Shown here: in pieces, positions 1 to 5,105 of the stretch
How the letters are laid out: each line of letters begins with the position of its first letter
Numbering within the stretch: the stretch's first letter is position 1
NCBI GenBank assembly: GCA_000434775.1
Contig: FR895488.1
Span: forward strand, 22,731 to 28,139
Origin: Eggerthella sp. CAG:368
GTDB lineage: Bacteria > Actinomycetota > Coriobacteriia > Coriobacteriales > Eggerthellaceae
Reading direction: 5' to 3'
DNA: 5,409 bases
Program-made: the position numbers and the translations under genes
Notes under the pieces: generated by a model
Seen by the model: the letters and a program-made list of their open reading frames with translations, nothing else
Database searches by the model: none
What the model was told of the DNA's origin: nothing

Positions 1-1
1 G

Positions 2-338
2 TCCTGTATGTCATGCACTTTGTTTTTCGGATATGGATGTGTGCTATGGATGCTTGCATCGGTTTGTTGGTGATGCGACTGAAGGACGAGAACAAATTAG
101 CAGTATGCAGTGTGAAAAAAGTGAGCTACCTACCATGATTTTGAACGGAGAGAGCAAGGAACATAGCGTCAGTAGATTCGCTTGTGTTCAAGGAGACTCA
201 TGCGATTTTGCTAATGTGCGTCATGATGAAGACCTCATGAAAAAAGACACAGAGGCGTTTGAGATAATAAAAACACTCCCATTTTCTTCCGATCAATGTC
301 TGAAATTTCAGATAGACGTAAAGATAACGGGAGTGTAG
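2..338 (+). CDS. Zinc-ribbon-like hypothetical protein, 5' partial
   Basis: This is the 3' end of a plus-strand gene; the reading frame is open from the window edge to a TAG at 336-338 and gives about 111 residues. The first visible residues read PVCHALCFSDMD followed by VCYGCLHRF. The missing base before position 2 would complete a Cys codon if it is T, giving CPxC paired with a later CxxC, the spacing of a small zinc ribbon. The rest is polar, with scattered cysteines, and I recognise no enzyme motif, signal peptide or membrane segment. An internal ATG at 33 would cut through the zinc-ribbon head, so the true start probably lies only a few codons outside the window. The gene converges on thrC with only 22 bases between the stop codons. 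Function unknown; the zinc-binding role is inferred from cysteine spacing only. Confidence 0.6.
   Translation, partial: PVCHALCFSDMDVCYGCLHRFVGDATEGREQISSMQCEKSELPTMILNGESKEHSVSRFACVQGDSCDFANVRHDEDLMKKDTEAFEIIKTLPFSSDQCLKFQIDVKITGV
265..336 (-). terminator. Candidate rho-independent terminator of thrC, inside the convergent gene
   Basis: Read on the minus strand, ACACTCCC (336 to 329) pairs perfectly with GGGAGTGT (280 to 273) and is followed at once by TTTTATTAT. The stem begins 24 bases after the thrC stop codon. The loop is unusually long (48 bases) but contains its own 14-base perfect palindrome TCTGAAATTTCAGA at 299-312, which could fold as an inner hairpin. There is no T-run on the plus-strand side, so it would act for thrC only. 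Confidence 0.45.
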
Positions 339-360
339 TTACGCAGTAAAAAACAAACAA

Positions 361-1920
361 TTACTCATCTAGGAAGGTTTTTACCGAAGATTCAATGGAG
401 CTGGTTGAACTCTCGATAACGGTTTCAAAACGGATGTTTAGAGAATCAAGTTCGGCGAGTCCTTTGGGGATATTGTGAGTGCTTGTTTCATTGGCGATGA
501 GTTCATTGAGTTCACAGCCAGACAAAGCGCTGATCTCTGCCGGTAGGGGTTCGTCAGTTGCAATAGCATGAAGACCGCGGTATACATTTTCGCCAAATTT
601 TGCCCAATGAGCTGTAGAGGCAATAAGTACTTGATTGTCTCTACGCAGGTTCTCGGCAACTTTCATTGCAACAGCGGTATGCGGATCAATGAGGTAATTG
701 TAGTTCTTGAGGACGTTGCTAATAGTTTTAAGACAGGTGTCATTGTCAATGGAATCAGATGCAAAATCTTCCTGCAACTTTTGAAGAGTGAGAGTATCAA
801 TTTTGAAAGAACCTTTTTCCTTGAGGTCGGTCATCCATTGAGAAATAGTGTTGCCGTCGCGCCCTGTTAATTCAAAAAGCTGGCGCTCCATGTTTGAGGA
901 AATTAAGATGTCCATCGAAGGGGAAGGGGTAAGGACAAATTCTCGATCACTAATAGAGTATTCCCCCGTGTTAATGAAGTCGGTTAATACGCGATTTTCG
1001 TTGCTTGCGCAGAAGAGTTTTCCAAGAGGAGTTCCCATTTGCTTTGCATACCATGCAGCTAAAATATTACCGAAGTTTCCTGTAGGAACACACACATCAA
1101 GTACTTCGCCCGCATTAAGCTTTCCGTCGTTTACCAGTTTTCCATAACTGGAGATATAGTAAACAACCTGAGGTAAAAGCCTGCCCCAGTTGATTGAATT
1201 TGCGCTCGACAGAGCATAGCGTTTGTCGTCAAGAAGAGATTTGTTAAATTTTTCATCGTTAAAAACATTTTTAACGCCTGTTTGGCAGTCGTCGAAGTTA
1301 CCTTTGACAGCCCAAACCTCAACGTTGTCACCTGCTTGAGTTGCCATTTGTTTATGTTGGATATCGCTTACGCCGCCATCGGGATAAAGAACGGCAATCT
1401 TAACGCCTTCTTTATCTTTGAAGCCTTCAAGCGCTGCTTTTCCTGTATCGCCCGAGGTTGCAACCAGGATGAGAAAATTGTTATCAATGCTGCCTGTCTT
1501 GCGTAGTTGCGCGGCACTTTGAGCAAAGAAGAGAGGGAGGCATTGAAGAGCCATATCTTTAAACGCACTGGTTGGACCATGCCAAAGCTCTAAAACATGA
1601 GTTTTGTTGTCGAGCGATGTAATAGGGCATATGTCTTCTGAATCAAACTGATCCCCATAAGCTTTTTCCATAAGCGTGGAGATAGTCTTGTCATCAATAT
1701 CAATATTGAAAGCACGATAAATGCTTGCGGCGCGCTCCGCATAAGTGAGATTAGACAACGAAAGTATTTCTTCTAGTGAAAAGTGGGGAAGATTTTCAGG
1801 AACAAAAAGTCCGCCACCATCTGCTAAGCCCTGCACAACAGCTTCGGTAAACGTAACAGGATTAGTGCATTGTCCGCGTGTATCAATGTATCGATTTGTA
1901 GACATAAGATTATCTTTCAT
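361..1920 (-). CDS. thrC: Threonine synthase
   Basis: Pyridoxal-phosphate enzyme of the cytoplasm that converts O-phospho-L-homoserine and water to L-threonine and phosphate, the last step of threonine synthesis. The 519-residue product shows the N-terminal TRG region (14-16), the cofactor-lysine motif HGPTSAFKD (Lys121), the phosphate-binding ATSGDTGKAA (154-163), PTGNFGNILAA (279-289) and a late IDPHTAVA (411-418) followed by STAHWAKF (435-442). Together these mark the long E. coli/yeast-type form, and 519 residues is within the range of that class. Two starts are possible: Met1 at 1920 or Met6 at 1905. Neither has a strong Shine-Dalgarno, so the first five residues are uncertain. It is transcribed alone, divergent from a metal-responsive repressor, and no hom or thrB is adjacent. 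The usual HPAKF-like stretch carries Trp439 where Pro is common. Confidence 0.95.
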   Translation of the reverse strand: MKDNLMSTNRYIDTRGQCTNPVTFTEAVVQGLADGGGLFVPENLPHFSLEEILSLSNLTYAERAASIYRAFNIDIDDKTISTLMEKAYGDQFDSEDICPITSLDNKTHVLELWHGPTSAFKDMALQCLPLFFAQSAAQLRKTGSIDNNFLILVATSGDTGKAALEGFKDKEGVKIAVLYPDGGVSDIQHKQMATQAGDNVEVWAVKGNFDDCQTGVKNVFNDEKFNKSLLDDKRYALSSANSINWGRLLPQVVYYISSYGKLVNDGKLNAGEVLDVCVPTGNFGNILAAWYAKQMGTPLGKLFCASNENRVLTDFINTGEYSISDREFVLTPSPSMDILISSNMERQLFELTGRDGNTISQWMTDLKEKGSFKIDTLTLQKLQEDFASDSIDNDTCLKTISNVLKNYNYLIDPHTAVAMKVAENLRRDNQVLIASTAHWAKFGENVYRGLHAIATDEPLPAEISALSGCELNELIANETSTHNIPKGLAELDSLNIRFETVIESSTSSIESSVKTFLDE

Positions 1921-1935
1921 GAGGTAACATTAACA

Positions 1936-1952
1936 GCGTAAGTATACTACGC
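1936..1952. promoter_or_regulatory. Dyad over the thrC -10, candidate operator
   Basis: GCGTA (1936-1940) and TACGC (1948-1952) are perfect inverted arms separated by 7 bases. The centre contains the palindrome AGTATACT (1941-1948). The element covers the proposed thrC -10, so a bound protein would block thrC transcription. The divergent DtxR/MntR-type repressor is the natural candidate, but the sequence does not match a canonical DtxR or MntR operator that I know, so the assignment is inference. Confidence 0.35.
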
Positions 1953-1967
1953 TCGATAGATTGTTAA
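1941..1967 (-). promoter_or_regulatory. Candidate thrC promoter
   Basis: On the minus strand a TTAACA (-35, 1967 to 1962) precedes a TATACT (-10, 1946 to 1941) with a 15-base spacer, shorter than the ideal 17. The predicted transcript start is about 14 bases before the first ATG, giving a very short leader without a clear ribosome site. Its -35 overlaps that of the divergent repressor promoter. Confidence 0.4.
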
Positions 1968-1988
1968 TTTAGCTTTACTTAATATAAA
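1961..1988 (+). promoter_or_regulatory. Candidate promoter of the DtxR/MntR-type regulator
   Basis: TTGTTA (1961-1966) and TATAAA (1983-1988) are separated by 16 bases, with an A/T-rich spacer. The predicted transcript start near 1995 leaves about 30 bases of leader carrying the ribosome site at 2011-2019. Confidence 0.45.
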
Positions 1989-1997
1989 CATTGTTTA
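1985..1997. promoter_or_regulatory. 13-bp perfect dyad at the regulator -10/start, candidate autoregulatory operator
   Basis: TAAACA (1985-1990), one central base, then TGTTTA (1992-1997) form a perfect 6-1-6 inverted repeat. It overlaps the proposed -10 and the expected transcript start of the regulator gene, the typical place for a repressor to control its own expression. Binding by the encoded protein is inferred from position only. Confidence 0.4.
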
Positions 1998-2010
1998 AGG
2001 TGAGCGCTAA

Positions 2011-2019
2011 GGAAGGGAG
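2011..2019 (+). promoter_or_regulatory. Ribosome binding site fixing the GTG start of the regulator
   Basis: GGAAGGGAG lies 5 bases before the GTG at 2025, which is good spacing. The next in-frame ATG at 2040 is 20 bases away from it, so the GTG is preferred. Confidence 0.7.
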
Positions 2020-2024
2020 CTGTA

Positions 2025-2405
2025 GTGGAAAAAGTGTCTATGTCGCACGAGGATTATCTCGAAGCTATCGTTATGCTTGGAGGTACTTCTACTCTGCCAG
2101 TACGCTCTGTTGATATAGCTGCTAAACTCGGTGTTTCGAAAGCCTCTGTCTCTAAGGCAGTGGCAAGCTTAAAAGCTTCAGGAATGCTCAATCAGCCGTT
2201 TTATGGTGATATTACTCTTACTGAAGAGGGGTATGAGTATGGTCAGGCTGTTTTGGAGCGTCACACCATGCTTACCAAATTTTTAGTTGAAGCCATTGGT
2301 TTAGATCAAGAAGACGCCGAAGAGGAAGCATGCCAAATGGAGCATGCTATCAGTGATGAGTCTTTTGAAAAGTGGCTAGCGTATTTCAAATCCATCGGTT
2401 TGTAA
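2025..2405 (+). CDS. Metal-dependent transcriptional repressor, DtxR/MntR family
   Basis: Predicted cytoplasmic DNA-binding repressor that needs Mn(II) or Fe(II) to bind DNA. Residues 7-60 form the winged helix-turn-helix, with recognition region VSKASVSKAV (37-46) and wing YGDITLTEEG (60-69). Residues 70-126 form the dimerisation and metal-binding helices, including ACQMEHAISDE (102-112), closely like the DtxR segment ACRWEHVMSDE. Candidate ligands by alignment from memory are Asp10, Glu13, His80, Cys103, Glu106 and His107. The Asp/Glu at the N-terminus resemble MntR, whereas Cys103 resembles DtxR, so the metal cannot be assigned. At 126 residues there is no C-terminal SH3-like domain, as in MntR. 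The gene is divergent from thrC and the next gene starts 134 bases downstream. I saw no Mn or Fe transporter in the window, so the regulon is unknown. Confidence 0.88.
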   Translation: MEKVSMSHEDYLEAIVMLGGTSTLPVRSVDIAAKLGVSKASVSKAVASLKASGMLNQPFYGDITLTEEGYEYGQAVLERHTMLTKFLVEAIGLDQEDAEEEACQMEHAISDESFEKWLAYFKSIGL

Positions 2406-2455
2406 TTGTGTGCAGTTTTGAAACTTAATTTACGGGCTTTTTGTTTATTCCTAAC

Positions 2456-2510
2456 GTTTAAGAAGTAATGGTGATTTGTTTCTGTGGGGTAAAGTGCTGA
2501 CTTCTTAAGC
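2456..2510. repeat. 11-bp inverted repeat upstream of the dehydrogenase gene
   Basis: GTTTAAGAAGT (2456-2466) pairs with ACTTCTTAAGC (2500-2510), with 10 Watson-Crick pairs and one G-T pair, around a 33-base loop. It sits 29 bases before the dehydrogenase ATG in a 134-base gap. There is no T-run after it, so it is not a standard terminator. It could be a leader hairpin or a protein site with two half sites; the sequence does not decide. I found no convincing promoter in this gap: a TAGGAT at 2522 has only a poorly spaced CTGACT upstream. Confidence 0.5.
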
Positions 2511-2539
2511 TTGAGGAAAAATAGGATAAGGGGAATTCT

Positions 2540-3334
2540 ATGAATAAGCAGGCGAGTCAGGTTGCAGGAGTACCTATTTTCGATCTCGAAAACAAGGTAG
2601 CCATTGTAACGGGGGCTGCTCGAGGTATAGGAAGGGGAATCGCATGGGCATATGCGGGGTATGGCTGCAAACTTGCGCTTGTTGATATCCTCGAGAGGGA
2701 ACTTGATCAAACCAGAAAGGATATCCTAAATCAATTTGGGGTTGATGTAATAACTTACGTAGGGGATGTTCGTGATTCTGAATTAGTCGACCAAATAATT
2801 CAGGATACCGTTTCCACCTTTGGACGTATTGATATTCTTGTCAATAATGCGGGCGTTGGAATGACGTGTCTGGCAGTTGATTGTGATGAAGAAGAGTTCG
2901 ATACAGTAATGGATACCGATTTAAAAGCAGTATTTTTCCTTTCGAAAAAAGTTGCCCAGGTGATGATTGAGCAGAAAAAAGGAAACATTATTAATCTTTC
3001 TTCTGTTGTGGCTCGTGTTGGGTCTTCTCGTATGGCTCCTTACATGGCAGCTAAGGCTGGCGTTCTTCAAATGACACGTGGTCTGGCTTTTGAGTGGGCG
3101 CGGTTTAACATTCGTGTCAACTGTATTTGCCCTGGTTATATCAATACTGGTATGACGGAAGATACGTTGGCAAATCCTCGTGCCTATGAGGCAATTACCA
3201 AAATGATTCCGCATGAAAGAAAAGTTGGAGAACCCGAAGATATTGCTGCCGCTGCTGTTTTCTTAGCGAGTGATTGCACTGAGCTGATTACGGGTTTCCC
3301 TTTGTATGTTGATGCAGGTCGTTCTATTTGGTAG
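2540..3334 (+). CDS. Short-chain dehydrogenase/reductase (SDR), substrate unknown
   Basis: NAD(P)-dependent oxidoreductase of the classical SDR family, 264 residues, soluble. The Rossmann motif TGAARGIG is at 24-31, an acidic residue at the end of strand 2 (Asp49 in LVDI) suggests NAD(H) preference, and NNAG is at 102-105. The catalytic Ser155 lies in NLSS and Tyr168/Lys172 form YMAAK; CPGY follows at 197-200. The usual tetrad Asn in a NLKG-type motif is Asp127 here (TDLKAVFF). The N-terminal PIFDLENKVAIVTG and the C-terminal LYVDAG resemble sugar-acid enzymes such as gluconate 5-dehydrogenase, but hydroxysteroid and other polyol SDRs are equally open, so no symbol is given. AAGGGGA at 2528-2534 precedes the ATG by 5 bases. 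The next gene starts about 100 bases downstream in the same direction. Confidence 0.9.
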   Translation: MNKQASQVAGVPIFDLENKVAIVTGAARGIGRGIAWAYAGYGCKLALVDILERELDQTRKDILNQFGVDVITYVGDVRDSELVDQIIQDTVSTFGRIDILVNNAGVGMTCLAVDCDEEEFDTVMDTDLKAVFFLSKKVAQVMIEQKKGNIINLSSVVARVGSSRMAPYMAAKAGVLQMTRGLAFEWARFNIRVNCICPGYINTGMTEDTLANPRAYEAITKMIPHERKVGEPEDIAAAAVFLASDCTELITGFPLYVDAGRSIW

Positions 3335-3424
3335 TTGGGCTGCATGATTGCGTGATGAGGCTTTAATGTATTGCTGAACGCGACATTGTTGTTAAGACGT
3401 GTTTTTGTTTTTCGTGATTTGGAT

Positions 3425-3429
3425 AAGGA
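3425..3429 (+). promoter_or_regulatory. Ribosome binding site selecting the ATG at 3437
   Basis: AAGGA lies 7 bases before the ATG at 3437. A TTG at 3371 would extend the frame by 22 residues, but that stretch (LLLRRVFVF and so on) is unlike the rest of the protein, and this site supports the ATG. Confidence 0.6.
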
Positions 3430-3436
3430 TTTAACT

Positions 3437-3949
3437 ATGAAAGAAAAGCTGCTTGAACTCTCAAAAGAAGAACTTGTTGATCTTTTGGAATTGAGCTCTA
3501 AAAACATCGTGGCGATGGATGGCGTTTGGTTTCAAACGCTCGAAGAGGCTATCGGCATGGATAAGGCAATGGATTACGATGCAGAAGCTTGGCGCCGATA
3601 TTCTCCAGCCGAAGCACGTCGCTTAAAAAAGTACTATCACATGGAAGAACACCCAGGCTTAAAGGGTCTTGAGAAGGCGTTGATTGTCGGATATAGCACA
3701 TTAGCTAATCAGACAAGTATTGTTTGGGAAGGCGATTCGCTTATTTATCGCGTTGATGTATGTAGGGTTCAAGCAGCTCGTTCGCGCAAGGGCATGGAGT
3801 TCCATCCTTGTAAACGAGTGGGACTAATTGAGTATCAGGGGTTTGCACGGGCAATTGATGATCGAATTGAATGTGAATGCGTGAGCTGTTATCCCGATAT
3901 AACTGATGACACGTGTAGCTGCGCATGGAAGTTTACAATTAATCAATAG
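3437..3949 (+). CDS. Cysteine-rich protein of uncharacterised type, DUF6125 / ATC-hydrolase-like
   Basis: A soluble protein of 170 residues with no signal peptide or membrane segment. The N-terminal half is helical: LSKEELVDLLELSSKN, then MDGVWFQTLEEAIGMD (28-42) and AWRRYSPAEARRLKK (51-65). The C-terminal half holds Cys109 (DVCRVQ), HPCKRVG (Cys125), YQGFARAIDDRI (133-144), then Cys146, Cys148, Cys151 in CECVSCYPD and Cys160, Cys162 before AWKFTI. From memory this architecture matches proteins annotated DUF6125 or distant relatives of L-2-amino-thiazoline-4-carboxylate hydrolase, common in anaerobic Clostridia and Coriobacteriia. The catalytic assignment for that group is not secure, so I give no reaction. 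The cysteine cluster suggests metal or thiol chemistry (inference). It follows the SDR gene by 102 bases in the same direction and precedes ruvC by 65 bases; no terminator is visible on either side. Confidence 0.75.
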   Translation: MKEKLLELSKEELVDLLELSSKNIVAMDGVWFQTLEEAIGMDKAMDYDAEAWRRYSPAEARRLKKYYHMEEHPGLKGLEKALIVGYSTLANQTSIVWEGDSLIYRVDVCRVQAARSRKGMEFHPCKRVGLIEYQGFARAIDDRIECECVSCYPDITDDTCSCAWKFTINQ

Positions 3950-3973
3950 ATAAAATCCTGCCCTGAAGCTTTG

Positions 3974-3982
3974 TGGTATCAT
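3974..3982 (+). promoter_or_regulatory. Extended -10 promoter of the ruv operon
   Basis: TGGTATCAT has the TG-n extension directly before a TATCAT -10. No good -35 is found 17 bases upstream, which is acceptable for an extended -10 promoter. The predicted transcript start near 3989 falls inside the LexA box and leaves a leader of about 25 bases. Confidence 0.5.
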
Positions 3983-3983
3983 A

Positions 3984-3997
3984 CGAACAAGTGTTTG
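3984..3997. promoter_or_regulatory. LexA (SOS) box upstream of ruvC
   Basis: CGAACAAGTGTTTG matches the Bacillus/actinobacterial LexA operator pattern CGAAC-N4-GTTCG at every defined position but one (the fourth base of the right arm). It begins one base after the -10 and covers the expected transcript start, so LexA binding would block transcription. Damage induction of ruv genes is known in several bacteria, which makes the site functionally sensible. Confidence 0.7.
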
Positions 3998-4014
3998 ATA
4001 TGAAAGGCTTTTGA

Positions 4015-4527
4015 ATGGCTGCCGAAACAGTAATTTTAGGCATAGACCCTGGCCTTGCTCATACAGGCTGGGGTCTTGTTTTGCAGCGGGGGTCTCGCTT
4101 GTCGTGCATGGCATATGGCTGCATTGAAACAAAGAATGATAAGCCGCTTCCGCAGCGTCTTCAAAAGATCTATCAGCAAATGAGTGCCGTGGTTGCTCGT
4201 TATCAGCCAAGTTGTGTTGGAGTTGAAACGGTGTGGTTTGGCTCTAATGCCCAAAGCGCGTTTGCTACGGGTCAGGCTCGTGGTGCTGCGCTGGCGGCTT
4301 GCGCGAATAATGATATTCATTATGAAGAATACTCGCCGAGTCAAATTAAACTTGCAGTTGTTGGTACAGGCAGCGCAGAAAAGGATCAGGTTCAATATAT
4401 GGTTAAGCATCTTTTGTCGTTGGACCGAATTCCATCTCCTGACCATTCTGCTGATGCGCTAGCAGCTGCTATTTGCTTTTCGACACATATTGGTGTTGGA
4501 AATAGAATCCGAAGGGAACAACGATGA
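4015..4527 (+). CDS. ruvC: Crossover junction endodeoxyribonuclease RuvC
   Basis: Dimeric Mg-dependent nuclease that cuts Holliday junctions symmetrically during recombinational repair, working with RuvAB. The product has 170 residues, the usual length. Strand-1 motif ILGIDPGLAHTGWG carries catalytic Asp11, VGVETVWFG carries Glu71, and PDHSADALAAAI carries His144 and Asp147. His at the third position, where E. coli has Asp, is known in Thermus RuvC and should not impair activity. The ATG at 4015 has AAAGG 7 bases upstream, and the protein begins close to the first beta strand as expected. It is first in the operon, under the extended -10 and LexA box, and its TGA overlaps the ruvA ATG by 4 bases. 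Confidence 0.96.
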   Translation: MAAETVILGIDPGLAHTGWGLVLQRGSRLSCMAYGCIETKNDKPLPQRLQKIYQQMSAVVARYQPSCVGVETVWFGSNAQSAFATGQARGAALAACANNDIHYEEYSPSQIKLAVVGTGSAEKDQVQYMVKHLLSLDRIPSPDHSADALAAAICFSTHIGVGNRIRREQR

Positions 4528-5105
4528 TTGCTTGTGTAAAGGGTCAACTAATTTCAAAAAGCCTCAATTCGGTAATTGTTGATGTTTCTGGGGTTGGATA
4601 CGAAATACAAATGGCAACTACATCAATTTCAAAACTCCCTGAATTAGGGTCAACGGTTCAAATACTTACTCGTCTTCAAATCAGAGAGGACAGCTGCATT
4701 CTTTTCGGTTTTCTTTCCGCTGAAGAGAAAAATCTTTTCGAACGTTTTGTTGCGGTTTCTGGCGTTGGACCTAAGGCGGCGCTTTCGCTTTTATCTACCT
4801 GTGAACCAAAAGAGTTAATAACTGCTATTGCGACGCAAAATATTTCTGTTATTCAACAAGCTCCAGGTGTTGGCAAAAAAATGGCCTCACGTATTGCATT
4901 AGAATTGAAAGATCAATTTAGTGAAGATGATTCATTGGCTCTTGGAAGCTCGAGGCAAACTTCTTTTGCTAGAGCCGGAGCACTTGAGGCTCTGTTGTCT
5001 ATGGGCTTTACTTCGGCCGAAGCGGAGCTTGCTTTGAAGGGCGCACCTGAATTATCCACTGAAGCATCTCTTCTTCAATATGCACTTAAGCGTTTAGGGG
5101 AATAA
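4524..5105 (+). CDS. ruvA: Holliday junction branch migration protein RuvA
   Basis: Tetrameric protein that holds the Holliday junction in a square-planar form and loads the RuvB motors. The 193 residues are close to the family norm of about 200. Domain I (1-63) is the OB fold, beginning MIACVKGQL and ending with the acidic-pin segment REDSCILFGF, in which Glu55 and Asp56 sit at the positions known from E. coli. Domain II (about 65-135) has two helix-hairpin-helix motifs, SGVGPKAA (79-86) and PGVGKKMA (114-121). After a flexible linker (about 132-147), domain III (148-193) is the RuvB-binding three-helix bundle with ALLSMGFTSAEAELAL. Translation is coupled to ruvC through an ATGA overlap, with AAGGGA at 4512-4517 as ribosome site. 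The stop codon TAA directly abuts the ruvB start. Confidence 0.96.
   Translation: MIACVKGQLISKSLNSVIVDVSGVGYEIQMATTSISKLPELGSTVQILTRLQIREDSCILFGFLSAEEKNLFERFVAVSGVGPKAALSLLSTCEPKELITAIATQNISVIQQAPGVGKKMASRIALELKDQFSEDDSLALGSSRQTSFARAGALEALLSMGFTSAEAELALKGAPELSTEASLLQYALKRLGE
5096..5101 (+). promoter_or_regulatory. Ribosome binding site of ruvB inside ruvA
   Basis: AGGGGA lies 4 bases before the GTG at 5106. The codon before that GTG is the ruvA stop TAA in the same frame, so ruvB cannot begin further upstream; this fixes the GTG as the earliest possible start. Confidence 0.6.

Noticed and set aside
848..1147. Plus-strand open frame opposite thrC
   Set aside because: Lies wholly within thrC on the other strand and shows no recognisable motif.
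2165..2178. Tandem AAGCTT palindromes
   Set aside because: They fall in codons of the regulator's Ser-Leu-Lys-Ala-Ser stretch and are explained by coding sequence.
2414..2446. Possible terminator after the regulator (AGTTT-TG-AAACT and a later T-rich stretch)
   Set aside because: The stem is 5 bp with a 2-base loop and the T-run is 15 bases away, behind GGGC with no pairing partner.
2406..2539. Riboswitch in the leader of the SDR gene
   Set aside because: The gap has one long stem but no conserved core of a riboswitch class I know and no terminator or sequestering partner for the ribosome site.
2306..2710. Minus-strand open frame of 134 codons across the regulator end, the gap and the SDR start
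   Set aside because: It overlaps two clear plus-strand genes, its sequence resembles no family, and there is no ribosome site; it is an antisense shadow.
3366..3377. Three-codon mini-frame ATG-TAT-TGC-TGA after a GAGG
   Set aside because: Too short to judge and easily random; no attenuator structure is visible around it.
3371..3436. TTG start extending the cysteine-rich protein by 22 residues
   Set aside because: The extension looks unlike the family N-terminus, and the ATG at 3437 has its own well-spaced AAGGA.
4036..4446. Minus-strand open frame of 136 codons opposite ruvC
   Set aside because: Entirely antisense to a well-supported ruvC; composition is that of a shadow frame.
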